From positions 1,984,001 through 2,048,000 of the forward strand of contig OZ244061.1 of NCBI GenBank assembly GCA_965215475.1: a stretch of DNA of 64,000 nt, written 5' to 3'. A program made the translations under genes and the position numbers. This document shows, in pieces, positions 27,574 to 36,242 of this stretch. The notes below the pieces were generated by a model that worked only from the letters and a program-made list of their open reading frames with translations, was not told the DNA's origin and ran no database searches. Position 1 is the stretch's first letter. Each line of letters begins with the position of its first letter. Origin of the DNA: Bin80 sp965215475. Lineage in GTDB: Bacteria; Bacteroidota; Rhodothermia; Rhodothermales; Bin80.

Positions 27574-28240
27574 TTCCTTGTGCCCTGAAATTAAAAATTC
27601 TCGGATTTTAGTTTTGGCCTCTGTCGACCGTAGGATTCTATGCCCCTATCCGCGGTGACTGCGAGTCGTTCGCCTCCTACCACAAGACCGGTCATGCCTC
27701 CTGCGCAATCGGAAGGCTTTGTTTTTTGCCCCAGACTTTCCGTTATCCTTCGGCGCATCCAGTTTTGATCTAAAATCGTTGTGTCTGCCAGGTTGCTCAT
27801 GCAATCCACGAGTTCCTTTCATTCACTCGCCTTGGATCCAGCTGTCCCACGGAAATCCAAACCGATGGAAGAGTCAATCGCCCAACACACGAAGCAAAGT
27901 AATCACGGTTGAACGAACGACCCTTGCACCTCAATCACCTGGATCAGAATATTGTGTTGTTTGCTTTCACGCTTTCGTTGAGCAGATCCAATTTAGATTT
28001 GAAGTTGATATTTTGGGTCTCTGTGTATTTGATGCTTTTGGCGGCGCACCATTCCCGTCCTGATGCCATTCAATGGCCGTTCTTCTTTTTGGAAACTTGT
28101 CTTCGGGGTTTCTTCCTAGCGATTCGTCCTCCACCCATTTTAGCCTTTGATCTGCGAATGTGTCCTGTATTTTTTGGTCTCAAATGGAGAATGCATCACG
28201 GTTCATCGTATGATGGAGGGATTGGTTCTATAGATTCTAC
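27574..28240. other. Gene-poor region upstream of nadE
   Basis: No intact gene is supported in these 667 bp. A minus-strand open frame at 27591-27809 contains GERLAVTADRG, faintly like the DDE strand of IS5-type transposases, but the rest gives no support. The region probably holds eroded mobile DNA and the nadE promoter. Confidence 0.4.
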
Positions 28241-29875
28241 ATGAAACTGGGCTTGGCACAAATAAACACGATCGTGGGAGATCTTAGAGGAAACTCAGAC
28301 AAGGTCCTGCACTACGCCAAGAAAGCACAAATCCGCGGTGCTGATCTGGTCATATTCCCCGAACTGACTCTCACAGGATACCCTCCAATGGATTTGTTAG
28401 AGTCACGAGAGTTTGTTGAAAACGAACATCAAGAACGACAAATCTTGGCGGAATTGGCACCTAAAGGATTAGGGGTCCTCCTTGGCGGACTGGCATACAA
28501 TAATTCCGAACATGGAAAACCCCTACATAATGCCGCCTACCTGTACGAAGATGGCGAATGTCTCGGAGTCTATCATAAACAGCTTTTGCCCACGTATGAT
28601 GTATTTGATGAGCAACGATATTTTGCTCCTGGATCCTCTCCTTCCGTCCTACGCTGGCGTGGACTAAACTTGGGCGTTCATATTTGTGAGGACCTCTGGA
28701 ATGTGCGCGATCTGTTTCGAAAACCCTATCTATACGATCCGATTTCGATCCTAGCCAAGCAGTCGCCAGACATCTTTATCAACCTCTGTGCCTCTCCTTT
28801 TGCAATTGACAAGCATCTTGAACGTCAAGCCCTCATAGAAATCGTTCATCAAAAATATGGACGACCCTATGTCTTTACCAACCTGGTTGGTGCTAATACG
28901 GACTTGATTTTTGATGGTCGAAGCTGTGTGCTACATGAGGGCAAAATACGGGAAGCCCGACCGTTTCGAGAAGCATTGCTGGTGTGGGACACCGAAGAAG
29001 CATCAAGATCGAAAATTTTCCCAACGTCTCAGAGGATTCAGGTACGAAAGGCTTTGACCCTGGGAATTCGGGATTATATCCAAAAAACCAGAATTTGGGG
29101 GCCGATCTACGTTGGCTTGAGCGGTGGAATTGACTCCGCCGTCACCGCGGCGCTTGCCGTGCGTGCATTGGGATCAGGAAGGATTGTCGGTGTTTCTATG
29201 CCCTCCCCTTACTCCTCCAAAGGATCCATGGACGATGCAAAAAGCTTGGCCTCAAACCTTCGAATACGATTTACCACGGTTCCTATTCAGAATCTGATGA
29301 ATTCGTTTCAGGATGCTCTTAAAGGACCCTTCGGACGTTATCCCCGCGATGTGACCCAAGAAAATATTCAGGCACGCATACGGGGAATGCTGCTCATGGC
29401 GTTTGCCAACAATAAAGGGGGGATGGTGCTTGCAACCGGGAATAAAAGTGAACTCGCAATGGGATATGCGACGCTATATGGCGACATGAATGGCGGACTT
29501 GCTGTCCTGGGAGATCTCTATAAAACGGAGGTATACGATGTAGTAAAAGTGCTGAATCGGCCGCAACGAACGATTCCCGTATCCATCATACAGAAGCCTC
29601 CCTCCGCGGAGTTGCGTCCAGGACAAAAAGATTTGGACTCCCTGCCGCCATACCCTACCCTAGATAAAATCCTCAAACACTACATCGAGAAGCAGATGAG
29701 TGTAGAAGAAATAGCGAAATCTCTGGATTACGACGAAGATCTTGTCCAAGAAATCGCCTATACGGTAAATCAATCCGAATTCAAGCGGCGACAAGCCGCA
29801 CCGGTGCTACGACTTCGCCCAAAAGCGTTCGGTAGTGGGCGAAGAGAACCCCTCGCCGCTAAACGTTCACCTTGA
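28241..29875 (+). CDS. nadE: Glutamine-dependent NAD+ synthetase
   Basis: This 544-aa two-domain enzyme makes NAD+ from deamido-NAD+ with ATP and glutamine. The N-terminal nitrilase-type glutaminase carries the Glu-Lys-Cys triad in FPELTLTGYPP, YHKQLLPTYDVFDE and LGVHICEDLWN. The C-terminal synthetase has the PP-loop LSGGIDSAV at about residue 293 and NKSELAMGYATLYGD. The length is normal for the long bacterial form. The last 17 bp overlap the convergent aroQ gene. A relic of its 5' end lies upstream at 27445-27573. Confidence 0.97.
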   Translation: MKLGLAQINTIVGDLRGNSDKVLHYAKKAQIRGADLVIFPELTLTGYPPMDLLESREFVENEHQERQILAELAPKGLGVLLGGLAYNNSEHGKPLHNAAYLYEDGECLGVYHKQLLPTYDVFDEQRYFAPGSSPSVLRWRGLNLGVHICEDLWNVRDLFRKPYLYDPISILAKQSPDIFINLCASPFAIDKHLERQALIEIVHQKYGRPYVFTNLVGANTDLIFDGRSCVLHEGKIREARPFREALLVWDTEEASRSKIFPTSQRIQVRKALTLGIRDYIQKTRIWGPIYVGLSGGIDSAVTAALAVRALGSGRIVGVSMPSPYSSKGSMDDAKSLASNLRIRFTTVPIQNLMNSFQDALKGPFGRYPRDVTQENIQARIRGMLLMAFANNKGGMVLATGNKSELAMGYATLYGDMNGGLAVLGDLYKTEVYDVVKVLNRPQRTIPVSIIQKPPSAELRPGQKDLDSLPPYPTLDKILKHYIEKQMSVEEIAKSLDYDEDLVQEIAYTVNQSEFKRRQAAPVLRLRPKAFGSGRREPLAAKRSP

Positions 29876-30296
29876 ACCAACGGATAGCCAGGCTATATCC
29901 CGAGGTGCCTAAACCTGAGATTTGCCCCACACAGACCGGTGCGAGGTAAGAAAAATGCCGGAAAGTCTCACGAGAATAAATATTGCTGAGGTGAACCTCA
30001 ATCACTGGTGTTTTGATGGCACGCACGGCATCCCGCAATGCCACGGATGTATGCGTATAGGCTCCTGGATTAAACACGATCCCACTCAAACCTGAGCGAT
30101 GCCCTTGGTGGAGGTGATCAACCAGATCTCCTTCATGGTTGCTCTGATAAAAGGACAAATCCATATCTGGAAATTCATCCCGCAAATCAGCCTCAAGCTG
30201 TTCCAGGGATATTTTCCCATATTGATCGGGCTCCCGATCTCCCAATAGGTTGAGATTGGGACCATTCAGAATCAGAATTTTGTGTCTCATGGTCAA
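29859..30296 (-). CDS. aroQ: Type II 3-dehydroquinate dehydratase
   Basis: This 145-aa enzyme dehydrates 3-dehydroquinate to 3-dehydroshikimate in the shikimate pathway. It shows ILNGPNLNLLGDREPDQYG with the catalytic tyrosine, NPGAYTHTSVALRDA, and EVHLSNIYSRETFRH. The start may be at 30296 or the second Met at 30290. The 30296 start gives a 4-bp overlap with the upstream metallo-hydrolase stop, as expected within an operon. The 3' end overlaps nadE on the other strand. Confidence 0.96.
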   Translation of the reverse strand: MTMRHKILILNGPNLNLLGDREPDQYGKISLEQLEADLRDEFPDMDLSFYQSNHEGDLVDHLHQGHRSGLSGIVFNPGAYTHTSVALRDAVRAIKTPVIEVHLSNIYSRETFRHFSYLAPVCVGQISGLGTSGYSLAIRWFKVNV

Positions 30297-31069
30297 CTTG
30301 AATTCAGAGTCATTCCGTCATACCCAAACAGCATCCTCTCAGGTAATCGTGCGCTCTCTCGTGCATGGAGAACCTGATGGGACATATGAATAAACACCGT
30401 TTGTTTGGCTCCGATTGTATAAGCGATCTCCACCGCTTCAGCAATCGAAAAGTGGCGGGGATGTTTCTGTGGACGAAGTGCATCCAGTACGAGTAACTCA
30501 AGATTCTGAAGTTTATCATACTCGGATTCCGGGATATAGCTCACATCCGTCAGGTACGCGAAATTACCAAGCCGATATCCATTCAGGCGCATTTTCCCAT
30601 GCAACGCCTCAATCGGCGTAACTTTGACCCGATCAGAACTTCCATAACGACTACCGATCTTGAACGGGTACTGTGCGATTCTTAAATCCAATGTCCCTGG
30701 ATAGGTACTGTTTTTCTCCCATACATAGGGAAAAATACGCCTTAGCGCGTTGGCACTCTGCCGATGGACAAAACAGGGCATCGGGGTTTTGCAGTCAAAA
30801 AAATATGGACGTAAATCATCCAGCCCCATCACATGATCAAAATGATGGTGCGTCAAGAGTACGGCGTCAACCCTGTCAACTTGAGCACGTAGCATCTGCG
30901 TCCGAAAATCCGGCCCCGTATCAATGACAATACTGAGATCCCCAACCTGAACATGACATGCTGTGCGCAGACGCTGATCTCGTGGATCTGTAGATTGACA
31001 GGTCTCACAATTGCAGCCAATCATAGGGATCCCTACAGATGTACCCGTTCCCAGTAGCGTGATCCTCAT
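30293..31069 (-). CDS. MBL-fold metallo-hydrolase, PhnP-like
   Basis: This 258-aa protein has the metallo-beta-lactamase metal motif LTHHHFDHVMGLDDLRP, typical of PhnP/RNase Z-like phosphodiesterases, preceded by LGTGTSVGIPMIGCNCETC, whose cysteines fit the structural zinc site of PhnP relatives. The last ligands appear in YLTDVSYI and VFIHMSHQ. No phosphonate genes are nearby, so a general cyclic phosphodiesterase role is more likely. It lies in the leftward rng-to-aroQ cluster, 6 bp after the small upstream gene. Confidence 0.9.
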   Translation of the reverse strand: MRITLLGTGTSVGIPMIGCNCETCQSTDPRDQRLRTACHVQVGDLSIVIDTGPDFRTQMLRAQVDRVDAVLLTHHHFDHVMGLDDLRPYFFDCKTPMPCFVHRQSANALRRIFPYVWEKNSTYPGTLDLRIAQYPFKIGSRYGSSDRVKVTPIEALHGKMRLNGYRLGNFAYLTDVSYIPESEYDKLQNLELLVLDALRPQKHPRHFSIAEAVEIAYTIGAKQTVFIHMSHQVLHARESARLPERMLFGYDGMTLNSS

Positions 31070-31075
31070 GCATCT

Positions 31076-31345
31076 TCACTCAGATGAGTACTTTTGGATG
31101 ATAGATTCGACCTGTTTCTGCATTCCTTTGCGAATGGAGATTTCCTGAAGAGGCAGATCCTTCAGTGCACGTGCCAGAATCCCAAGATGTACTTCTGTAG
31201 GATGATGCCGATTCAATACGATTAACTTGCTCCCCTCCAAGGTGCAAGATCCTCCTTGGAAAAGCCCCTTATCCCATCGAATCTGATATCCGGATTTTCT
31301 GGCCGCATCCTCCATCGCTCGCAAAATCGCTTTATCCTTTTTCAT
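31076..31345 (-). CDS. Conserved hypothetical small protein
   Basis: An 89-aa protein, mostly helical with a short central beta part (GGSCTLEGSKLIVLNRHHP). No family was recognised. It sits tightly in the leftward cluster, 3 bp after the barrel-protein gene and 6 bp before the MBL gene, which supports it being real. Codon use looks like its neighbours. Confidence 0.65.
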   Translation of the reverse strand: MKKDKAILRAMEDAARKSGYQIRWDKGLFQGGSCTLEGSKLIVLNRHHPTEVHLGILARALKDLPLQEISIRKGMQKQVESIIQKYSSE

Positions 31346-31348
31346 GCC

Positions 31349-32071
31349 TCAAAACCAGACGCCCGCAGAAAAGATGTGCCCTCGGCTGGCGTAATCATAT
31401 ACCTCATCCACCGCCTCTAAAAAGCTCTCGAGCCGTTGATATTCCAAAGTTGATAACGGAAGGCATAGCCGACTGTAAGGCCGTACTTCGAAAAAACCCT
31501 CAGCAATAAAAACCCTTGCTTCCGCATCAACCGCCCACGAGAAACCCACCGCATCTGCGATTCTACTTCCGGTAATTCCGACAAGAGGGATCGCCCGCAG
31601 CCGTACACGTACCCGTGGATTCAGTGAGTGTATCATTTCCCCTCCTGCACCGAAAAGGATTGCCGAAGCTCCGAGCGGAGCAACGTTTTTCTCCGCTGTC
31701 ATCCTTTTCCATGCCACCATTAATCCCATGGGGGCCGAGAATCTCGTACTTTTTTTCTCTCTCCTCGTAAACGAGGGAGCGAACCAGCCTATGGCGGAGA
31801 CATCCACAAACGTGCGGGGCTCGCTGGAGCGGCCATAGAGCAGGGATGCTCGCATCTGTCTACCGATATAAGAAAGCCCGAATCCGACGCCCTGATACTC
31901 ATAATCCCCCACTCGGGACTCCGAACCCACATAAGAGTGATCAATAAGTCCAATACTCAGCTCTCCACCGTGCATTCCGTTCTCGATCACTGGGTTCTGT
32001 GCAGCGATTCCCATAGGAATCATCATCCAGAGCAAGATTGCAAAGGTACCCCCGCAGAGTTTCTCATGCAT
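31349..32071 (-). CDS. Predicted outer-membrane beta-barrel protein
   Basis: This 240-aa protein has an N-terminal signal peptide ending IGIAAQ-like near residue 25. Amphipathic strands alternate through the chain (GVGFGLSYIGRQMRASLLYG, FFEVRPYSRLCLPL), and it ends in an aromatic residue (SAGVWF), as many outer-membrane barrels do. No specific family was recognised. Its start overlaps the end of the RNase G gene by 8 bp. Confidence 0.6.
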   Translation of the reverse strand: MHEKLCGGTFAILLWMMIPMGIAAQNPVIENGMHGGELSIGLIDHSYVGSESRVGDYEYQGVGFGLSYIGRQMRASLLYGRSSEPRTFVDVSAIGWFAPSFTRREKKSTRFSAPMGLMVAWKRMTAEKNVAPLGASAILFGAGGEMIHSLNPRVRVRLRAIPLVGITGSRIADAVGFSWAVDAEARVFIAEGFFEVRPYSRLCLPLSTLEYQRLESFLEAVDEVYDYASRGHIFSAGVWF

Positions 32072-34058
32072 TCGTTATCCTTTTTTGCTGCGGAGGAGAT
32101 TGGCGGCGGGAATCCGGCTCATTATTTCTTTTACGTGCCTTTCGAAGTTGGGAATTAGGCTTCGCCTTTCTGACAGAGTTGGACTGTGGACGCTTCGCCT
32201 TCTCAGCAGAGCTGGACTGTGGTGGCTTCGCCTTCTCAGCAGAGCTGGACTGTGGATGCTTCGCCTTCTCAGCAGAGCTGGACTGTGGACGCTTTGCCTT
32301 CTCAGCAGAGCTGGACTGTGGACGCTTCGCCTTCTCAGCAGAGCTGGACTGTGGACGCTTCGCCTTCTCAGCAGAGCTGGACTGTGGACGCTTCGCCTTC
32401 TCAGCAGAGCTGGACTGTGGACGCTTCGCCTTCTCAGCAGAGCTGGACTGTGGACGCTTCAATTGCGCTTTGATTCGAACCATCCGGGGGCTTAGATCCG
32501 TAATATCATGCTCACTTATGGCATCCAAAAACCTAAACTCGTCCGGGCACAGTTCTTCCGTTTCCACAACCTTGATTTGATGCTTATACTCGCGCTTCCA
32601 CCGCGCCTTTTTGCTACGCCCCCAAGCACCGCGATTTACCCAAGCGGCAGTGAATGGATGAAGCTGTAAAAGAAGGCTCCCCCCATCATGTTTTTTTAAC
32701 CACTTCTCAATTCTTTTTCCCATCGCTTCGGGATCCGGAGGGAGAGTTTTATTGACTTGTGATTTTTGTGCGAGCCTATGAGTTGACGTCACGCTGACCC
32801 GCTGACGCTCACGAGCAATCTGTACAATCCCCAGCTCACTCATTGGAAGATTTTCTGCCTGTGCTCGATCCGTCTGCAACTCTTTCGTAAGAGCTTGGTC
32901 TACTTTCTCTCGATTTTTCTCGTACCGAAGATCAATAAAGTCAATCACAATCAGGCCACTCAAGTCTCGTAGCCGTATTTGACGTGCAATCACTTCCACA
33001 GCCTCTAGATTGACCTGTAAAGCGAGTCCTTCCGCATTATTTTTTGAACGGGTTCGCCCGGAATTTACATCAATCACATGCATCGCTTCGGTGGATTCAA
33101 TAATCAGAGATCCACCAGATGGCAAACTCACTTGCGTATTAAAGACTTCATTGATCTGATCTTCAATCTCGGCGGCGGCGAAGACCGATTTGCGTCCTTT
33201 GTGCTGCTTGACTGCTTTGATCAAATGAGGGGCAACCGCCAGAATATACCCGCGGATCGCTCGATACATTCGATGATTATCCACCAGAATGCGCGAAAAA
33301 TCATCGGAAAACAAATCGCGAATGATGGACGATGCCAGATTTACATCTTCGTACAGCTTGATTGGCGGCTTCGGGGATCCCTGTAATTTTTTTTCAATCT
33401 TTCCCCACCGGTCTATGAGCAACTGAAGGTCTAATTCCAGTGCCTCTTCATCTCTCCCTTCGGCAACGGTCCGTGCAATCAGCCCAAACCCCGAAGGACG
33501 GATTTTTTTCATGATCGAGCGAAGACGTTGGCGCTCTTTTCGATTTTCAATTCGCCGCGAGACCGCACTGTATTCTGCCAGTGGTATCAGCACAAGAAAC
33601 CGCCCAGCCAGAGAGATATCTGTGGAGAGTCGGGGACTCTTACTGTGGTAGGGTTCCTTGGTAATGGTAACAAGAATCTTCTGTTTGGACTTGAGCAAAT
33701 TTGAGTCACCCCATCGGCGACGAGGTGGGCCACTCTGAGGAGGTACTTTTGGTTTTTTTGACTCCCAGACCTTCATGGTTTTGGCGACACTGGGCTTCGA
33801 ATCTTCTACCAGAGCAAGCTGTTGCTCGAGATTGTCCGTGAGACCAGAGAAGTGCAAAAAACCCTGCTGCTCCTCCCCGATATTCACAAATGCTGCTTGC
33901 AATCCCGAGCGAAAAGCATCAATGCGGCCAAGGAATATATCTCCTACGGTTCGCTCGTTATCTGGACTTTCAATGTAAAATTCAACCAATTTCCCTTGAT
34001 CCACGATGGCAACTCTCGTTTCTCTAGGTGTGGTGTTAATGATGATTTCTTTAGACAT
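32064..34058 (-). CDS. rng: Ribonuclease E/G family protein with repeat tail
   Basis: This 664-aa endoribonuclease should process rRNA and mRNA. It has an N-terminal S1 RNA-binding domain interrupted by a basic insert. Both metal-binding aspartates are in place at Asp330 (HVIDVNSGRT) and Asp373 (LIVIDFIDLRYE), 43 residues apart as in E. coli RNase E. The CPxC zinc-link expected just after the catalytic domain is not seen. The C-terminus carries nine 11-residue KRPQSSSAEKA-type repeats and a basic end, probably an RNA-binding tail. It heads a leftward cluster and is divergent from gltA. Confidence 0.92.
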   Translation of the reverse strand: MSKEIIINTTPRETRVAIVDQGKLVEFYIESPDNERTVGDIFLGRIDAFRSGLQAAFVNIGEEQQGFLHFSGLTDNLEQQLALVEDSKPSVAKTMKVWESKKPKVPPQSGPPRRRWGDSNLLKSKQKILVTITKEPYHSKSPRLSTDISLAGRFLVLIPLAEYSAVSRRIENRKERQRLRSIMKKIRPSGFGLIARTVAEGRDEEALELDLQLLIDRWGKIEKKLQGSPKPPIKLYEDVNLASSIIRDLFSDDFSRILVDNHRMYRAIRGYILAVAPHLIKAVKQHKGRKSVFAAAEIEDQINEVFNTQVSLPSGGSLIIESTEAMHVIDVNSGRTRSKNNAEGLALQVNLEAVEVIARQIRLRDLSGLIVIDFIDLRYEKNREKVDQALTKELQTDRAQAENLPMSELGIVQIARERQRVSVTSTHRLAQKSQVNKTLPPDPEAMGKRIEKWLKKHDGGSLLLQLHPFTAAWVNRGAWGRSKKARWKREYKHQIKVVETEELCPDEFRFLDAISEHDITDLSPRMVRIKAQLKRPQSSSAEKAKRPQSSSAEKAKRPQSSSAEKAKRPQSSSAEKAKRPQSSSAEKAKRPQSSSAEKAKHPQSSSAEKAKPPQSSSAEKAKRPQSNSVRKAKPNSQLRKARKRNNEPDSRRQSPPQQKRITNA
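32163..32459. repeat. Nine 33-bp tandem repeats in rng tail
   Basis: Nine in-frame 33-bp units encode the 11-residue motif KRPQSSSAEKA. Six are the same at protein level, one has His and one Pro in place of Arg, and the last is more diverged (KRPQSNSVRKA). The near identity suggests recent expansion or ongoing copy-number change by slippage. Confidence 0.95.
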
Positions 34059-34317
34059 ATACGATTTTTTTTGGGCGCGCTCAGCATGACTCCGAGAGGG
34101 ACGAACCTAGTCGTTCCTGCTAGCAAAGGAGATTTTGGTCGATTATAGATGGTATCGTCGCGCGCTAGCGTTGGTCACGCGTAAAATATACATGACCAAG
34201 TTTCGGTATCGCTGTTACGAAAATGATCCCGGATTGATCCAAGTTCGGCACATCATTGAACTTCCACCGTTAAACCTCGAAATTATTGGACTATATCTGC
34301 TTTACAATATTTGTCAT
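34059..34317. promoter_or_regulatory. Divergent promoter region, rng and gltA
   Basis: This 259-bp gap lies between the divergent rng and gltA starts. The gltA frame is open upstream to 34135, but that part does not resemble citrate synthase, so the gap is treated as regulatory DNA. No specific operator was recognised. Confidence 0.5.
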
Positions 34318-35484
34318 ATGAACCCACCCATAATTCCTCCATCTGGCCAAGATCATCATGCAAAGGGGCTTGAGGGTATCATTGCACTCAACTCATCCAT
34401 CTGTCACATCGATGGACGTAAAGGGACGTTAGTTTATCGAGGGTATGGGATTGAAGACCTTGCCCAGAATAGCACCTTTGAAGACGTAGCCTATCTGCTC
34501 TGGCATGGGCAGCTTCCTGGTGAGACCGAACGAAGCACGCTCAACGAACAGTTGAGCAACCTTCGTCCTGTACCGGAAGCCGTGCTAGGTTTGCTTGGTC
34601 AATTGCCCACAGATTTTGACCCAATGGCTGCACTACGAAGTGGGATTTCCCTGCTTTCCCATTACGATCCTGAGGCAAATGATCGATCGCAAGAAGCCAA
34701 CTACCGTAAAGCACTTCGCCTGACGGCGCAAATTCCTGTACTCATTGCTGCACTAGCGCGCCATCGTCATGGGAAACCTCCGATCGGGCCACAAATGACT
34801 GGCAATATCGCTGAGAATTTCTTGTACATGCTTTCTGGTAAGCCGCCTGGAGATCAATCAATCCAAGCGTTGGATGCAGCTCTGATTTTGCATGCGGAAC
34901 ATGGCCTGAATGCTTCCACTTTTGCGGCACGCGTGATTGGAGCAACTCTGAGTGACATGTATTCTGCCATCACTGGGGGCGTTGCAGCCCTCAAGGGAGA
35001 ATTGCACGGAGGAGCAAATACACGGGTCATGCTTATGCTCCTTGATCTCCAGAAGAGCGGCGAAGACCCTGCAGATTTCGTTCATCGAAAACTCGCGGCC
35101 AAAGAGCGTATCATGGGATTTGGGCATCGTGTTTACAAGACCTTGGATCCCCGTGCACATGTACTTCGTCAAATGCTCACGGACCTTGGGCGCGAACGTG
35201 GCTCCATGGACTGGATTGATCTTTGTTCGGTCCTTACCCGTGTAATGGAAGAAGAAAAAGGAATCAATGCAAACGTTGATTTTTATAGCGGCCTAGTCTA
35301 CCATATCCTGGGCATTGAGCCTGACTTTTACACAACACTCTTTGTCATGGGACGCATTACTGGTTGGAGTGCTCATCTATTGGAGCAATGGGAAGATAAT
35401 CGACTAATTCGGCCACGCGCAGCCTATACCGGCCCCATAGGACTCCGTCTCGGCGATTCAATGGCAACGAATGCTACCCCGTAA
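34318..35484 (+). CDS. gltA: Citrate synthase
   Basis: This 388-aa enzyme condenses oxaloacetate and acetyl-CoA. The active-site residues are visible in HAEHGLNASTF, GELHGGANTRV and GFGHRVYKTLDPRA, with the catalytic aspartate in NVDFYSG. The start is the ATG at 34318, where homology to the family begins (GLEGIIALNSSICHIDG follows); the longer frame from 34135 adds unrelated sequence. The size fits the short bacterial/archaeal type. It lies 53 bp upstream of sdhC and on the same strand, forming a TCA-cycle cluster. Confidence 0.96.
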   Translation: MNPPIIPPSGQDHHAKGLEGIIALNSSICHIDGRKGTLVYRGYGIEDLAQNSTFEDVAYLLWHGQLPGETERSTLNEQLSNLRPVPEAVLGLLGQLPTDFDPMAALRSGISLLSHYDPEANDRSQEANYRKALRLTAQIPVLIAALARHRHGKPPIGPQMTGNIAENFLYMLSGKPPGDQSIQALDAALILHAEHGLNASTFAARVIGATLSDMYSAITGGVAALKGELHGGANTRVMLMLLDLQKSGEDPADFVHRKLAAKERIMGFGHRVYKTLDPRAHVLRQMLTDLGRERGSMDWIDLCSVLTRVMEEEKGINANVDFYSGLVYHILGIEPDFYTTLFVMGRITGWSAHLLEQWEDNRLIRPRAAYTGPIGLRLGDSMATNATP

Positions 35485-35537
35485 GAGTACAGATTGTTGG
35501 TCCTGATGACTCCTTACCTATCGATCACTTATATCCC

Positions 35538-36227
35538 ATGAAGTTGATCCATGCTCTTATGTCCCCGATTGGTCGCAAGGTCTTAACCGGTGTGACCGGA
35601 ATTGGACTGGTTGCCTTCGTGATTGCTCATATGATCGGGAATCTCACGTATCTCTCTCCCGATCCCAACGCATACAATGCCTATGCTTATAAGCTGTTGA
35701 GCCTAGGCTGGATCTTCTATACGATTGAGATTCTATTGGCACTCTGCTTTCTTCTGCATGCTGTGGTTGGAATTGCGATTCAGGTGCGCCGCCGGAAAGC
35801 GCGTCCCGTTGGATATAAGCTTTATAAGAGTGCTGGCTCACCTAGCCGCTCAGGATACAGTGCACGTTCCATGATCTTTACAGGGATTATCCTACTTGGA
35901 TTCCTGATCCTTCACCTGAACTCGTTCAAATACGGTCCTGGCGAAGCGCAGGGATATCTTGCCACGTTGGAAGGAGGCGAGGTGGTACGTGATCTGCGCC
36001 GCCTGATGTCGGAGAAATTTCAGGAACCTCTCTACGCTTTTGGGTATCCGCTTGTGATGATTCTTCTTGGAATGCATATGCGACATGGGGTCTGGAGCGC
36101 ACTTCAGTCTCTGGGGATGATGAATCGCCGCCTGTCCCCGTATCTGTATACCTTTGCCGCTATATTGGGCGTCCTTGTGGCGATTGGGTTCTTGTTCGTT
36201 CCACTTTACATCTATTTCTTGGAGTAG
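35538..36227 (+). CDS. sdhC: Succinate dehydrogenase cytochrome b subunit
   Basis: This 229-aa membrane protein has about five transmembrane helices, as in the type B (b558) subunits of Bacteroidota, which need no separate SdhD. Histidines in helical segments (VIAHMIGN, LLHAVVG, LILHLN, MHMRHG) are candidate haem ligands. It anchors the SdhAB dimer and passes electrons to menaquinone. It precedes sdhA by 15 bp. Confidence 0.93.
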   Translation: MKLIHALMSPIGRKVLTGVTGIGLVAFVIAHMIGNLTYLSPDPNAYNAYAYKLLSLGWIFYTIEILLALCFLLHAVVGIAIQVRRRKARPVGYKLYKSAGSPSRSGYSARSMIFTGIILLGFLILHLNSFKYGPGEAQGYLATLEGGEVVRDLRRLMSEKFQEPLYAFGYPLVMILLGMHMRHGVWSALQSLGMMNRRLSPYLYTFAAILGVLVAIGFLFVPLYIYFLE

Positions 36228-36242
36228 ATCAACTACATCGTC

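Noticed and set aside
27591..27809. Minus-strand frame with GERLAVTADRG, possibly IS5-like
   Set aside because: Only a short stretch resembles a DDE strand; the rest shows no transposase pattern and no ends were found, so it is not called.
32038..32580. Plus-strand repeat-rich open frames opposite the rng tail
   Set aside because: They are shadows of the 33-bp repeat units of rng read in other frames; the minus-strand product is a complete RNase E/G.
34135..34317. Upstream extension of citrate synthase
   Set aside because: The extra 61 residues have no similarity to the family and the normal N-terminus begins right after the ATG at 34318.
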